64,000 nucleotides of DNA from Vibrio sp. PID17_43 (GCF_002608565.1 NZ_LIXM01000005.1:1-64000), one strand, 5' to 3'; positions 1-9,762 are shown, counted from the first letter of the stretch. Numbers and translations: made by a program. Notes: generated by a model not told the origin, from the letters alone.

Positions 1-19
1 TGTGGTTAATTGCAAAATA

Positions 20-52
20 AAAGGCTCTAAGTTTTGGGAACTTAGAGCCTTT
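20..52. terminator. Hairpin, probable terminator of an upstream gene
   Basis: Arms of 14 bp at 20-33 and 39-52 (AAAGGCTCTAAGTT and its complement) enclose a 5-base loop. The T-tract is short (TTT then ATAA), so termination strength is uncertain. The gene it serves lies to the left of the window. Confidence 0.6.
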
Positions 53-235
53 ATAAGCCATCTGTAGGATCGTTCAACCGATCATTTATCTCTTAACTGA
101 TCGGCATTAGCCACAGGAGCCTCCATTTTGCTCTGTGAGGTCTAAAACACTGACTGTGACATGGATACACTGTCATTATCATTAGGTCCCTTGACCTTGA
201 CGGTTTGATAGTTTTGAAAATGGCATAATCGCTAT

Positions 236-452
236 AAAATTGATCTACTTCAAAATCTCACACAGCGAAGGCGCTATAGTACATCTTGTCATCTCGTTAG
301 TCTTTGACGGCTAACATGTTGAGCAAGATGACACTTCCTTTTGAAGGCTGACTTTACTTTCTCCTAATCAGGAAACTGATTAATTTTACAATTGGCGTAG
401 GTTAATTGTTTTATAGATATTCCGACCACACAACTTTGTGTGGTTTTTTTTT
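236..452 (+). ncRNA. Candidate structured RNA upstream of fadI
   Basis: This is a tentative call. An extended -10-like element (TGG followed by CATAAT, 221-229) could start a transcript near 236. The stretch then contains AGCG-AAGG-CGCT, a larger imperfect stem that pairs TGTCATCT with AGATGACA around a GTTAG/CTAAC helix, and a hairpin of CTGATTA type closed by a GAAA tetraloop near 367-384. It ends in a textbook terminator at 426-452. No good ORF lies in it on the plus strand. I cannot match it to a named Vibrio sRNA from memory. It could instead be only the 3' end of a longer transcript. Confidence 0.3.
426..452 (+). terminator. Rho-independent terminator
   Basis: Perfect 8-bp arms CCACACAA (426-433) and TTGTGTGG (436-443) with a 2-base spacer are followed by nine T residues. 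This is a strong plus-strand terminator with no recognisable protein gene directly in front of it. Confidence 0.85.
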
Positions 453-612
453 GCCTCAATTTCACGATTGTCCTCCCTCCTAGCCATCGCTTATCTATTT
501 CAAATACGGAGGTGTTGGTGGTCATGCCCAAGCCACATCGCCCTTTGAGCGTTGGTATATACAAATAACGTCAAGTCGCAGAAGAATAGAACTACTTGCT
601 TCACGTTTATTT

Positions 613-624
613 AAACGTACGTTT
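613..624. promoter_or_regulatory. Palindrome resembling a PsrA operator
   Basis: AAACGTACGTTT is a perfect 12-bp palindrome, followed by G, about 60 bases before the fadI start. The known PsrA motif of gammaproteobacteria is roughly GAAAC-N4-GTTTC/G. The match in form and the place in front of a beta-oxidation operon support a fatty-acid regulator site. The assignment to PsrA is inference. Confidence 0.4.
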
Positions 625-652
625 GATAATTTTAACAACTTGATTACAATGA

Positions 653-669
653 TTCAGGTCAGACCTCTT
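653..669. promoter_or_regulatory. FadR-type operator before fadI
   Basis: The core AGGTCAGACCT (656-666) is a perfect palindrome around a central A and matches the GGTCNGACC core of the known FadR consensus. It lies about 20 bases before the fadI start codon, where bound FadR would block transcription until long-chain acyl-CoA releases it. This is the established control of fad operons in enterobacteria and vibrios. Confidence 0.7.
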
Positions 670-686
670 GTATTTAAGGAGAAACA

Positions 687-1994
687 ATGGGCAAGCAGGA
701 AGTGAAAACACGCCATGGTGAACGTGTTGCTATTGTCGCAGGGCTTCGAACCCCTTTTGCTCGTCAAAGCACGGATTTTGGCCAGGTACCAGCGGTCGAT
801 CTAGGCAAAATGGTAGTGAGCGAAATGCTTGCTCGAACCGATATCGATTCAAAGCTAATTGAACAAGTTGTATTTGGCCAGGTGGTTCAAATGCCTGAAG
901 CACCAAACATTGCACGTGAAATCGTTTTAGGGACTGGTATGCATGTCCATACCGATGCGTACAGTGTGACCCGCGCGTGCGCGACCAGTTTCCAAGCAGC
1001 GGTAAACGTTGCAGAAAGCATTATGGCTGGCAGCATTGATGTTGGTATTGCTGGTGGTGCGGACTCTTCTTCTGTTCTACCCATTGGCGTCTCAAAGAAA
1101 CTTGCCGCTAACTTACTTGCGTTAAGTAAAACAAAAACGCTGGGTCAAAAATTCAACATTCTTAAAACGCTGAGTTTGAAAGATTTAATGCCGGTTCCTC
1201 CTGCGGTTGCGGAATACTCGACTGGTTTGTCGATGGGGCAAACCGCAGAGCAAATGGCCAAATCGCACGGCATCACACGTGCAGAACAAGATGCATTGGC
1301 ACACCGTTCTCACTCATTAGCGTCTCAAGCATGGAAAGAAGGCAAGATTCAAGATGAGGTGATGACCGCTTTCCCAGAACCGTACAAAAAGTGGATCTCT
1401 GAAGATAACAATATTCGCCATGACTCTACTCTCGAAGGTTACGCGAAACTGCGTCCGGCTTTCGATCGCCAATATGGTAGCGTAACCGCAGCAAACAGTA
1501 CGCCTCTAACCGATGGCGGTGCCGCTGTGATGCTCATGCGTGAAGGCAAAGCAAAAGAGCTTGGTATGGAGATTCTTGGCTATATTCGAGGTTATGCGTT
1601 TTCTGCTATCGGGGTCGAGATGGATATGCTGATGGGGCCATCTTATGCGACCGCTAAAGTGCTCGAAAACACGGGATTAGAACTTTCTGACCTCACACTC
1701 ATTGATATGCATGAAGCATTTGCCGCTCAAGCGTTGGCCAACGTAAAAATGTTTGCTTCCGATAAGTTTGCTCAAGAAAACCTCGGACGTTCAAAAGCGA
1801 TTGGTGAAATCGATATGGATAAGTTCAATGTGCTTGGTGGATCGATTGCGTATGGTCACCCATTTGCCGCAACAGGAGCGCGCATGATGACTCAAACTCT
1901 GCGTGAATTGAAACGTCGCGGTGGTGGGTTAGCATTGAATACGGCTTGTGCTGCTGGTGGTCTTGGCGCAGCAATGATTTTGGAGGTTGAGTAA
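687..1994 (+). CDS. fadI: 3-ketoacyl-CoA thiolase FadI
   Basis: FadI is the thiolase subunit of the second fatty-acid oxidation complex. It cleaves 3-ketoacyl-CoA with CoA to give acetyl-CoA and a shortened acyl-CoA in the cytoplasm. The 435-residue protein has the full thiolase fold. The acylated cysteine is in ACATS (Cys98), the general-base histidine in GHP (His391), and the second catalytic cysteine in NTACAAGG (Cys421). An AAGGAG ribosome site stands 5 bases before the ATG. The stop codon overlaps the fadJ start (TAATG), so the two subunits are translationally coupled, as in E. coli. A FadR-like palindrome lies between the presumed promoter and the start. FadA is a paralogue, but the length and the fadJ partner make FadI the clear call. 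Confidence 0.96.
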   Translation: MGKQEVKTRHGERVAIVAGLRTPFARQSTDFGQVPAVDLGKMVVSEMLARTDIDSKLIEQVVFGQVVQMPEAPNIAREIVLGTGMHVHTDAYSVTRACATSFQAAVNVAESIMAGSIDVGIAGGADSSSVLPIGVSKKLAANLLALSKTKTLGQKFNILKTLSLKDLMPVPPAVAEYSTGLSMGQTAEQMAKSHGITRAEQDALAHRSHSLASQAWKEGKIQDEVMTAFPEPYKKWISEDNNIRHDSTLEGYAKLRPAFDRQYGSVTAANSTPLTDGGAAVMLMREGKAKELGMEILGYIRGYAFSAIGVEMDMLMGPSYATAKVLENTGLELSDLTLIDMHEAFAAQALANVKMFASDKFAQENLGRSKAIGEIDMDKFNVLGGSIAYGHPFAATGARMMTQTLRELKRRGGGLALNTACAAGGLGAAMILEVE

Positions 1995-4105
1995 TGAGCG
2001 AGCAAAAAGCATTTAGTCTAAAGATTGATGAGCAGAACGTTGCTTGGTTAGCCATCGATGTTCCAAATGAAAAAATGAATACGCTTCAAGCCGCTTTCGC
2101 TGATGAAATGAAGGAAATCTTTGCCGAGTTAAAAGATACTAGCGGCATTAAAGGGATGATTGTTCATTCTCTTAAACCAGATAACTTCGTTGCGGGTGCA
2201 GATGTACGTATGCTGGAAGCATGTACCACCGCAGGAGAAGCGGAAGCGTTAGCAAAACAAGGTCAAGACTTATTCCAACAGCTGTCTGATTTGCCTTATC
2301 CTGTCGTTGCTGCGATACATGGCCCTTGTTTAGGTGGCGGATTGGAACTGGCACTGGCGTGTGATTATCGAGTTTGTACTGATTCAAATGTAACCAAATT
2401 AGGTCTGCCAGAAGTTCAGTTAGGTTTATTGCCTGGCTCCGGTGGTACTCAGCGTCTTCCTCGCCTTATTGGTTTGTTGCCATCACTGGATTTGATTCTT
2501 ACGGGTAAACAGCTACGTGCCAAGAAAGCGAAAAAACTGGGTGTGGTCGATGCATGTGTGCCGGAGACGATTTTGCTTGATGTAGCGAAGCAATTGCTCG
2601 AAAAAGGCAAAGTTAAGGGCAATAAAAAACAGTCAATCAAAGAGAAATTGGTGTCTGGCAGTGGATTAGGCCGTAAGTTTGTCTTTGAACAAGCCGCTAA
2701 GAAGGCCAACGAAAAAACGCGTGGTAACTACCCTGCGATGACCGCGATCCTTGAGGTCATTCAACATGGTTTAGAAAAAGACTTTGCTCAAGGTCAAGAG
2801 CTGGAAGCGAAGCGTTTTGGTGAGCTTGTGATGAGCTCCGAGTCTAAAGCCTTACGTTCGATCTTCTTCGCAACGACGGAGATGAAGAAAGAAAATGGCA
2901 CCGATGCCGAGCCAGCGCAGGTGAAAAAAGTTGGCGTTCTCGGTGGCGGCCTAATGGGGGCAGGTATTAGCCATGTCACGGTGACAAAAGCAAAAACGCC
3001 AGTGCGTATCAAAGATGTTAGCAATGATGGCGTACTGAATGCTTTGAACTACAACTACAAATTGTTTGAAAAGCAGCGAAAACGCCGCATTCTAAGCAAA
3101 GCGGGTCTGCAAGCGAAAATGCTGCAACTTTCAGGCGGTATCGATTTTACGAGTTACAACCGTATTGACGTGGTCATTGAGGCGGTATTTGAAGATCTCG
3201 ACTTGAAGCAAAAAATGGTGGCGGATATTGAAACCAACGCCAAACCAAGCACCATTTTTGCTACCAATACCTCGTCTCTGCCAATTCATAAAATTGCAGA
3301 AAAAGCACAGCGTCCAGAAAACATTGTTGGCTTGCATTACTTCAGTCCAGTTGAAAAAATGCCTTTAGTGGAAGTCATTCCGCATGAAACCACGTCAGAT
3401 GAAACGATTTCAACGGTGGTAGCGCTGGCTAAGAAGCAAGGAAAAACGCCAATCGTGGTCAAAGACAAAGCGGGCTTTTATGTAAACCGCATTCTTGCAC
3501 CTTACATGAATGAAGCGGCACACATCCTGTTGGAAAATGAACCCATTGAGCAGTTAGACGGTGCTTTGCTTAATTTCGGTTTCCCTGTGGGTCCAATCAC
3601 GCTGCTTGATGAAGTAGGCGTAGACATTGGCGCGAAGATCATGCCGATCTTGGTTAATGAGTTAGGTGAGCGATTCAAAGGTCCAGACGTATTCGACACA
3701 TTACTGAACGACGGCCGCAAAGGTCGTAAGAGTGGTAAAGGCTTTTATACCTATAAAGATAAGAAGAAAGAAGTCGATAAGTCGGTTTACAAGCTACTTA
3801 AGCTAACCCCAGAATCGAAACTGAGCGATAAAGACATTGCTTTGCGTTGTTTATTGCCAATGCTCAATGAAGCGGTACGTTGTCTTGATGAAGGCATCAT
3901 TCGTTCGCCGCGCGACGGTGATATTGGGGCACTCTTCGGCATTGGTTTCCCTCCATTCTTGGGTGGGCCATTCCGTTACATGGATCAATTTGGTTTGAAG
4001 GAACTGGTTGAGAAGATGAACGAATTTGCAGCGAAATATGGCGATCGTTACGCACCTTGTGATGGTCTTCTGACTCGCGCTGGTGAAGGAAAAACGTTTT
4101 ACTAG
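1994..4105 (+). CDS. fadJ: Fatty-acid oxidation complex alpha subunit FadJ
   Basis: FadJ is a bifunctional enzyme joining enoyl-CoA hydratase to L-3-hydroxyacyl-CoA dehydrogenase, and partners FadI. The 703 residues begin with a crotonase domain: [11 protein letters not shown] and [17 protein letters not shown] form the oxyanion region, and [19 protein letters not shown] carries the catalytic glutamates. From about residue 314 there is an NAD-binding fold with [11 protein letters not shown], then the dehydrogenase signature [15 protein letters not shown] near residue 447 and a C-terminal helical domain. The length is close to the 714 residues of E. coli FadJ. The start overlaps the fadI stop by one base. 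A bidirectional terminator follows at 4128. Function is secure; chain-length preference cannot be read from sequence. Confidence 0.96.
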   Translation: MSEQKAFSLKIDEQNVAWLAIDVPNEKMNTLQAAFADEMKEIFAELKDTSGIKGMIVHSLKPDNFVAGADVRMLEACTTAGEAEALAKQGQDLFQQLSDLPYPVVAAIHGPCLGGGLELALACDYRVCTDSNVTKLGLPEVQLGLLPGSGGTQRLPRLIGLLPSLDLILTGKQLRAKKAKKLGVVDACVPETILLDVAKQLLEKGKVKGNKKQSIKEKLVSGSGLGRKFVFEQAAKKANEKTRGNYPAMTAILEVIQHGLEKDFAQGQELEAKRFGELVMSSESKALRSIFFATTEMKKENGTDAEPAQVKKVGVLGGGLMGAGISHVTVTKAKTPVRIKDVSNDGVLNALNYNYKLFEKQRKRRILSKAGLQAKMLQLSGGIDFTSYNRIDVVIEAVFEDLDLKQKMVADIETNAKPSTIFATNTSSLPIHKIAEKAQRPENIVGLHYFSPVEKMPLVEVIPHETTSDETISTVVALAKKQGKTPIVVKDKAGFYVNRILAPYMNEAAHILLENEPIEQLDGALLNFGFPVGPITLLDEVGVDIGAKIMPILVNELGERFKGPDVFDTLLNDGRKGRKSGKGFYTYKDKKKEVDKSVYKLLKLTPESKLSDKDIALRCLLPMLNEAVRCLDEGIIRSPRDGDIGALFGIGFPPFLGGPFRYMDQFGLKELVEKMNEFAAKYGDRYAPCDGLLTRAGEGKTFY

Positions 4106-4127
4106 CAAAGATTGCCACCATTAATAA

Positions 4128-4159
4128 AAAGGCTTGCGTGATGCAAGCCTTTCTTTTTT
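4128..4159. terminator. Bidirectional terminator between fadJ and 4197-4457
   Basis: Ten-base arms AAAGGCTTGC (4128-4137) and GCAAGCCTTT (4143-4152) with a 5-base loop have T-rich sequence on both strands, so they can end fadJ and the convergent minus-strand gene. Confidence 0.85.
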
Positions 4160-4196
4160 CTTTCTCTTTTAAATGCGCCTTTCGGCAAACTAGCGT

Positions 4197-4457
4197 TTAT
4201 TTCTTTTTGTCTTTCTTGCTTTTGTCATGGCCTTTGCCTGGATTGTCATCGCCATGAATGCTTGAGTTGCCTTTGTCACCCTTATTGCCTTTATTATTCT
4301 TGCCTGATGAACAGTCGTCTGACTTAATCGATACATTGTCACCATTAAGGCGCAAGCAATCTTCGCTTAATTCAAAATCATCGCCTTTGATGGTGATGTT
4401 TGCGTAAGCTGGGGCAAGTGGCATTAAAACAGCAGTAAGTAATAGTAGCTTTGTCAT
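4197..4457 (-). CDS. Small secreted protein with a charged Gly/Lys/Asp tail
   Basis: I do not recognise this 86-residue protein. It starts with a clear Sec signal peptide (a lysine, then a leucine-rich core, then APAYA before the mature part). The mature region has two cysteines, in EDCLRL and DDCSSG, that could form one disulphide. The last 35 residues are a low-complexity run of Gly, Lys, Asn and Asp ending in a lysine cluster. A GAGGAC ribosome site precedes the ATG. It lies convergent to fadJ and shares its terminator. The composition suggests a disordered tail that could bind polyanions or metal, but that is speculation. It is probably a real gene because it combines a good signal peptide, a ribosome site and a terminator. 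Confidence 0.6.
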   Translation of the reverse strand: MTKLLLLTAVLMPLAPAYANITIKGDDFELSEDCLRLNGDNVSIKSDDCSSGKNNKGNKGDKGNSSIHGDDNPGKGHDKSKKDKKK

Positions 4458-4545
4458 ATTGTCCTCATGTATGAGTATGTATTTTTGAACAAGGTAATTG
4501 CAACATAAACGTCATTGCGATATTTACCGTTTTGCACTACTTGGG

Positions 4546-7323
4546 CTATCCGAGACCACAATCCTTAGGGCGTAGCTGAAACTCTTCAATGGAACCAATT
4601 TCTTTTCCAAGATGAATATGTGGCGCATCAGCATGAGCTTTGCCCTGAGAATGCATCACTAATCGGTTTGCTGTGCGCGGCTTCAACTCATTGATAACAA
4701 AACGAATCATGTCGGTTCGCGTTAAGCCTTTTAATTCTTGTAACACTTTTTCACGCTGGTTGAACTCAGCGTCTTTATTGCCTATGGCAACCCATAGACG
4801 CTGCGCACGACCACGTAACGTGGTATCCGGTGCTGCTATCTGATTCCATAGCCCCCGCTTACTGCTGTGCCATTGATACTCGTTAAGCTCTAACAGCACC
4901 ATATAAAAGGCATTCAAAAACTCATCTATTGAAGTGACAAGCTCTGCAGGCGCGGCGTGCGGAGATTGCACATACAGCACAATCCCCGGATGACGATTGA
5001 GTGGCATGTTACCCGTTCCAACCATATAGCCAAGTTGTTGCTTAGTGCGAATTTCATGGAAGAACGTCGCTGACATCAGATGGTTGGCCAAAGAATAGAG
5101 TGCGATACTACGAGCTGTGGTATCTGTACATTGGTGGTATATCACGACCGCTGAATCTTGCTGATTACAGTACACTTCACGCTGAAAACTACCGCGGCCT
5201 CCCAACATGACCAACGGACGAAGTGCCTCTTCGTAGCGTTGTTCCTTCACACGTAACGCATTTTTTAGGGTGGTTGCCATGTCATGAGCTTGTTGACGTT
5301 GCCAATCGCCGTAAACGAACATTTCAACGTGCAATTCGGAAAGAATCGATTCAACGAATACTGAAAGCTCGTCGACCTCAATCTCTTCTAATGCTTCGAC
5401 CAAGGTGGCATAAGGGGGATTGTTTGGCTGAAGCAAACCAGTTAATGCATTGAAGAGCTGTGAAATTGGACGATCTTGAGACGAATTTCGCCAATTACGT
5501 AATAGTTGTTGTTTAATGGTTTCGAAGCGAATCGGATTGAAATCTCGTGCGGCGAAACGGAGTAGGATCATCTCTAACAGTTGTGGCAGTTTTTGGCTAA
5601 AGCCCGATAGCGTAAGTGTCACGCCGCCTTGGTGTGCATACATGTTGTAGCCCATGCCAGCGATCTCAGCTTGATAGGTTTCTTGAGCCAGAGAGTCGAG
5701 GAACATTTCCACACATAAACGGGTTTTGACAATATTTTTGGGAGATGCAACCGCATGAGAGCTATCTATCGCAACATAGACTACTCCCTTGGGAACTCGA
5801 AACTCATCATCTTGAAGATGCCAAAGTCGGAAACCCTCTAAATCTTCAACCAATTCTGGCAACGATCCGCCATTTTCAAATGGGCGAGGATCCAACTCAT
5901 AACCAATGTATGGGTTCTTTTCGGGTAAGACGAATTGCCAGCTTGGATCGATTTGATGGTAGAAGCGACGCTGCTCATCACGGAATTTTGTGACAGAGTA
6001 AGGGGTAAAATACCATTCGGCCGTGCGGTTGTACTCTAACCCTTTTGCGATCAATGTGATACGGACATTATCTATAACGAGATATTGTAGTAGAGATAGT
6101 TGTAACTGCTCATCATAGCCAGACATTTTATAATCACCATAGATGATATCTTCTGGCTGATAGTGCTGCATGTTGATGACGAGATGGCTGACGAGATCGA
6201 GTGGACGAGATGGCTCTTGAAAACGGAAAGCCGACTCTAGTACGGCTTGTTTCTCAAGGTAGCGCCATTCGTCCATGCCATCTTGTTTGATCATTGATAA
6301 GTACTGGAATACCGCTTGAACGATGTTATCAATATGGTTCACCCCGTCAGGAGTCAGTGTGCAACTTACGGTGAAGTCTCGGTAGTTACTGCCACTTGCT
6401 CCTCCGCCTGCAGAAAGAGAGGTTATCCAACCTCGGCTTTTGAGTTCCAGCATTAAGCTTCCTTCACCTTCATAACCCAGCAAGTGGGCAAAGTAGGAGA
6501 GGGGTTTCACGGTGTAGTATTGATCCATGCCGGGCATTGGGAAGGTGAGTATCAACTTGCGAAATTCTTTAATAGGTTCTACCTGAACCAAAATACCCGT
6601 GCTGTCTTCACCGCTAATTGGTACATCAATAGACTTGCCGACCAGTTGGTGATTTGGGATATCGGCAAACATGGTTTCGACCCATGCCTGTTGCTCGTCA
6701 AGCGATTGCGGACCAAACAAGGTTAATGTCATTAGATCTGCGGAGTATTCGGAGTGGTGGAAGAGGACGATTTCATCACGAATCGACTTTCCGTTTCTGT
6801 CGCCTAACGTTTCTAAGTTACCGACTGAGAATTTTGAAAAAGGATGCTCGGGATTAATGATCTCTTTATTCACTTGATACAGACGACGTGAATCATCATT
6901 GAGTTTGAGCTTATACTCTGATTCGACCGCTTGACGTTCTTTATCTAGTGCTTCTTCATTAAACAATGGCGCAGTAAAAAATTGACTGAATCGGTCGAGT
7001 GCGGTTTCGAATGCATTCGGGTTCACATCAAAGAAGAAACACGAGTGTTCGGTTCCGGTCCATGCGTTATTCGTTCCGCCATGTTGACTAATATAGCTTT
7101 GAAATTCGCCTACTTTAGGGTATTTTTCTGTACCCAAAAAAAGCATGTGCTCCAAGTAGTGCGCGAGACCTTGACGATCGTCAGGATCATCAAAGTGTCC
7201 AACGTTCACTGCCAGTGCTGCTGCTGACTGTTGAGCCGTGTCAGAATGAATCAGCAACACGCGCAGTGCATTACCTAATGTAATGTAGCGGTATTGATTT
7301 GAATCGTTTGGACTTAAGTGCAC
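4546..7323 (-). CDS. Insulinase-family (M16) zinc metallopeptidase
   Basis: This is a 925-residue pitrilysin or insulin-degrading-enzyme relative that cleaves small polypeptides inside a closed chamber. The inverted zinc motif HYLEH (His55, Glu58, His59) is present, followed by the distal ligand in AVESEYKL (about Glu136), so the N-terminal catalytic domain looks active. Further M16 domains follow, with the usual decayed second copy. Unlike E. coli PtrA (962 residues, periplasmic), no signal peptide is seen, which suggests a cytoplasmic enzyme. It is transcribed alone on the minus strand, back to back with sixA. Family assignment is firm; substrate is unknown. Confidence 0.92.
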   Translation of the reverse strand: MHLSPNDSNQYRYITLGNALRVLLIHSDTAQQSAAALAVNVGHFDDPDDRQGLAHYLEHMLFLGTEKYPKVGEFQSYISQHGGTNNAWTGTEHSCFFFDVNPNAFETALDRFSQFFTAPLFNEEALDKERQAVESEYKLKLNDDSRRLYQVNKEIINPEHPFSKFSVGNLETLGDRNGKSIRDEIVLFHHSEYSADLMTLTLFGPQSLDEQQAWVETMFADIPNHQLVGKSIDVPISGEDSTGILVQVEPIKEFRKLILTFPMPGMDQYYTVKPLSYFAHLLGYEGEGSLMLELKSRGWITSLSAGGGASGSNYRDFTVSCTLTPDGVNHIDNIVQAVFQYLSMIKQDGMDEWRYLEKQAVLESAFRFQEPSRPLDLVSHLVINMQHYQPEDIIYGDYKMSGYDEQLQLSLLQYLVIDNVRITLIAKGLEYNRTAEWYFTPYSVTKFRDEQRRFYHQIDPSWQFVLPEKNPYIGYELDPRPFENGGSLPELVEDLEGFRLWHLQDDEFRVPKGVVYVAIDSSHAVASPKNIVKTRLCVEMFLDSLAQETYQAEIAGMGYNMYAHQGGVTLTLSGFSQKLPQLLEMILLRFAARDFNPIRFETIKQQLLRNWRNSSQDRPISQLFNALTGLLQPNNPPYATLVEALEEIEVDELSVFVESILSELHVEMFVYGDWQRQQAHDMATTLKNALRVKEQRYEEALRPLVMLGGRGSFQREVYCNQQDSAVVIYHQCTDTTARSIALYSLANHLMSATFFHEIRTKQQLGYMVGTGNMPLNRHPGIVLYVQSPHAAPAELVTSIDEFLNAFYMVLLELNEYQWHSSKRGLWNQIAAPDTTLRGRAQRLWVAIGNKDAEFNQREKVLQELKGLTRTDMIRFVINELKPRTANRLVMHSQGKAHADAPHIHLGKEIGSIEEFQLRPKDCGLG

Positions 7324-7700
7324 GATGCGTCTCCAGATTTCGCATGACAGTCATTGGGAGCCCTAGGATGGGGCTGCGCAAACCTTGCGCGTCGACAAAT
7401 GCTGTTTGCTGCGTTTTGTCTTTGGTTAGAATACTGCATAAGCCCAATAGCCAATGCTATCGAGTTCGAGCTATTTGAACCAATGTACTGAGTTCATGGC
7501 ATCCTCGTATAATGTGATGAACTGAGTATATTCTTTTTAATAGATTGTTAAGAAAGTCGCTATCTTTAGCAAGCGAATTGATATAATGAACCAACAATTA
7601 TATCAGTGTTTTTGTTTTGATATGACTAAAGTTAGCCCGATATCCTTATTAAAGATAGCAGTCAACCTTTTGGTAGCGATAGCTATCCCTAGGAAATAAC
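7324..7700. promoter_or_regulatory. Divergent control region between the M16 peptidase and sixA
   Basis: A 377-base gap separates two divergent genes, so both promoters should lie here. A TATAAT hexamer at 7508-7513 sits inside an inverted repeat (arms 7486-7497 and 7517-7528, 11 of 12 pairs). The AT-rich stretch 7540-7640 has several TATAAT-like words. A GATAGCTATC palindrome lies at 7678-7687 just before the sixA ribosome site. No ORF is supported. Confidence 0.45.
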
Positions 7701-8165
7701 ATGAAAATTTTTATCTTGCGTCATGGTGAAGCTGAACACTTCGCGGATTCTGACGCCGAAAGACAACTGACCCAAAGAGGCAGATCAGAGTCGGAAGCCG
7801 TAGCCCGAGCTTGTAAAGACCAAGGTTTCGCCCAATTTGATAAAGTTTTGGTGAGCCCGTACATTCGAGCCCAACAGACTTGGCAAGAAATCAGCACGCA
7901 TTTCTCTGCAGCGAGCATTGATACGTGTGAGGATATTACGCCTTATGGTCAGTCTGAGCAGGTCTTTGATTTCGCCAATGCACTGATCGAAGTGGAGAAG
8001 TTGGAATCGCTATTGTTTGTGTCTCACTTACCTTTGGTTGGTTATCTGACTTCTGAGTTTGTGAAAGACATGTCGCCGCCGATGTTTCCGACATCTGGAT
8101 TGGTGTGTGTTGAATATGATCCACAAACACATTCAGGCGAATTGTTATGGCATATCACCCCATAG
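7701..8165 (+). CDS. sixA: Phosphohistidine phosphatase SixA
   Basis: SixA is a small histidine phosphatase that removes phosphate from histidine. The E. coli enzyme acts on ArcB and on the nitrogen phosphotransferase protein NPr. The 154 residues open with the phosphoglycerate-mutase-type motif LRHGEA, in which His8 is the phosphate acceptor, and contain the second catalytic histidine in VSHLPLVG. No extra domain is present, as expected for SixA. The ATG at 7701 follows an AGGAAA site. It is convergent with smrB across a shared terminator. In E. coli sixA also neighbours fadJ, which supports the call. Confidence 0.93.
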   Translation: MKIFILRHGEAEHFADSDAERQLTQRGRSESEAVARACKDQGFAQFDKVLVSPYIRAQQTWQEISTHFSAASIDTCEDITPYGQSEQVFDFANALIEVEKLESLLFVSHLPLVGYLTSEFVKDMSPPMFPTSGLVCVEYDPQTHSGELLWHITP

Positions 8166-8192
8166 GTTAGGTGCATAACGAAAGTGAAATAA

Positions 8193-8220
8193 AAAGGCAG
8201 GGGTATCCTGCCTTTGTTTT
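8193..8220. terminator. Bidirectional terminator between sixA and smrB
   Basis: Nine-base arms AAAGGCAGG (8193-8201) and CCTGCCTTT (8207-8215) with a 5-base loop are flanked by T-rich tracts on both strands. Confidence 0.8.
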
Positions 8221-8237
8221 CCTTACAGAGAAGGTGT

Positions 8238-8768
8238 TTATTTCTCTGGAATAGAGAGAAGAACGAGTAGCGCACCATCGCCACCGAACTCAAGAGGTGC
8301 TTGGTGGAATGCCATCACGTCAGGATGTTGAGCCAACCAAAGTGGCGCTTTCTGTTTTAATATGTGCTTACCGATGCCGTGTTGCACACACGCACAGTGG
8401 ATCTCGTTTTTCACGCAGTAAGCGATCATCGCACCGAGCTCACGCTTGGCCTCTTGCTGTGTCATGCCATGCATGTCCAAGAAGACGTCAGGGACGTATA
8501 CACCACGACGAAGACGTTTCACTTCATAAGTGGACACATCGTCGCGCGCATAACGAGTGGGACCTTCTTCATTAAGAAGCGGAACAAACTCATCAGAAAA
8601 GTAAAATTCAGCGTCACTCGCTTCACGGTTTGAGCGCTTGATTTCTTTTTGCTTAGTATTTTTTTTTGGTTGCTGGATTATGGTATCCTGTCGCAACTTT
8701 TTTACGCCCTGTACTGCATCCTTAAACAAGGCGAAATCGTCATCATGTTCGGTGTCTTTTTTGCTCAT
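8238..8768 (-). CDS. smrB: Ribosome-rescue endonuclease SmrB
   Basis: SmrB recognises collided ribosomes and cuts the mRNA between them, which lets tmRNA rescue the stalled ribosomes. The 176-residue protein has an N-terminal charged extension of about 90 residues, which in the E. coli protein carries the ribosome-contacting helix, followed by an Smr domain. The Smr signatures are DMHG at 98-101, a variant of the usual DLHG, and HGIGKHILK at 130-138. It is read on the minus strand, divergent from prmB with a short shared promoter region. The arrangement smrB-prmB-aroC is the same as in E. coli, where the gene was once named yfcN. Confidence 0.93.
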   Translation of the reverse strand: MSKKDTEHDDDFALFKDAVQGVKKLRQDTIIQQPKKNTKQKEIKRSNREASDAEFYFSDEFVPLLNEEGPTRYARDDVSTYEVKRLRRGVYVPDVFLDMHGMTQQEAKRELGAMIAYCVKNEIHCACVQHGIGKHILKQKAPLWLAQHPDVMAFHQAPLEFGGDGALLVLLSIPEK

Positions 8769-8829
8769 TAGGTAAACAATTTCATTTTTACAATTTATGG
8801 CAGTATTGTAGCGCTTTTCGGAGGCAATT

Positions 8830-9762
8830 TTGGATAAGATTTTTGTAGAAGAGGCGGTATCGGAACTGCATACCCTTCAAGATATGATTCGTTGGACGGT
8901 AAGCCGCTTTAATGCCGCTAACTTGTTTTACGGTCATGGCACTGATAATGCGTGGGATGAAGCGGTTCAGCTTATCCTGCCAACATTATACTTGCCAATT
9001 GACGTGCCTCCACATGTATTGAACTCTCGCCTTACGACAAGCGAGCGTCTGCGTATTGTTGAGCGCGTAGTAAAACGCATCAACGAGCGTACACCAACGG
9101 CATACCTAACCAACAAAGCATGGTTCTGCGGTCTTGAATTCTTCGTTGACGAGCGTGTACTTGTGCCACGTTCTCCAATCGGTGAATTGATTCAAGCGGA
9201 ATTCCAACCTTGGTTGGTGGAAGAGCCAACGCGCATTATGGATCTATGTACTGGTTCTGGTTGTATCGCGATTGCTTGTGCTCACGCATTCCCTGATGCA
9301 GAAGTTGACGCGATTGATATCTCTACTGATGCGCTGCAAGTGGCTGAGCAAAACGTGCAAGACCACGGCATGGAGCAACAAGTGTTCCCAATCCGTTCTG
9401 ATTTGTTCCGCGACCTACCAAAAGAGAAATACAACCTGATCGTGTCTAACCCACCGTATGTGGACGAAGAAGACATGAACAGCTTACCGGAAGAGTTCAC
9501 GCACGAGCCTGAGCTAGGCTTAGCAGCGGGTACTGACGGTTTGAAATTGGTTCGCCGCATTCTTGCCAACGCACCTGATTACCTAACAGACAACGGTATT
9601 CTTATTTGTGAAGTGGGTAACTCAATGGTTCACATGATGGAACAGTACCCACAGATCCCATTCACTTGGATTGAATTTGAAAACGGCGGTCACGGCGTGT
9701 TCATGCTAACGCGTGAGCAGCTAGTTGAGTGTGCAGAAGAGTTTAAACTGTACATCGATTAA
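8830..9762 (+). CDS. prmB: Ribosomal protein uL3 glutamine methyltransferase PrmB
   Basis: PrmB methylates the side-chain nitrogen of one glutamine in ribosomal protein uL3 during 50S assembly. The 310 residues contain a helical N-terminal domain, an S-adenosylmethionine site in [13 protein letters not shown], and the catalytic NPPY motif (Asn207) that binds the substrate glutamine. The start is a TTG at 8830, chosen because CGGAGG ends 5 bases upstream and the resulting MDKIF N-terminus matches E. coli PrmB, which also uses TTG. The upstream ATG options do not fit. PrmC is a paralogue, but its gene lies with prfA; the aroC neighbour fits PrmB. Confidence 0.95.
   Translation: MDKIFVEEAVSELHTLQDMIRWTVSRFNAANLFYGHGTDNAWDEAVQLILPTLYLPIDVPPHVLNSRLTTSERLRIVERVVKRINERTPTAYLTNKAWFCGLEFFVDERVLVPRSPIGELIQAEFQPWLVEEPTRIMDLCTGSGCIAIACAHAFPDAEVDAIDISTDALQVAEQNVQDHGMEQQVFPIRSDLFRDLPKEKYNLIVSNPPYVDEEDMNSLPEEFTHEPELGLAAGTDGLKLVRRILANAPDYLTDNGILICEVGNSMVHMMEQYPQIPFTWIEFENGGHGVFMLTREQLVECAEEFKLYID

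Larger units (their letters stand above)
1..686. other. Intergenic region upstream of fadI
   Basis: No convincing protein gene is seen here. The region holds a strong hairpin at 20-52, a second hairpin with 7-bp arms at 78-84 and 98-104, a possible extended -10 element at 221-229 (TGG then CATAAT), a run of nested inverted repeats at about 282-395, a strong terminator at 426-452, and two palindromic operator candidates at 613-624 and 656-666 just before fadI. The terminator with no gene in front of it suggests either a small RNA or the tail of a transcript that begins outside the window. Confidence 0.6.

Noticed and set aside
364..564. 66-codon minus-strand ORF upstream of fadI
   Set aside because: It overlaps a strong plus-strand terminator and the structured stretch, and shows no family resemblance or good ribosome site.
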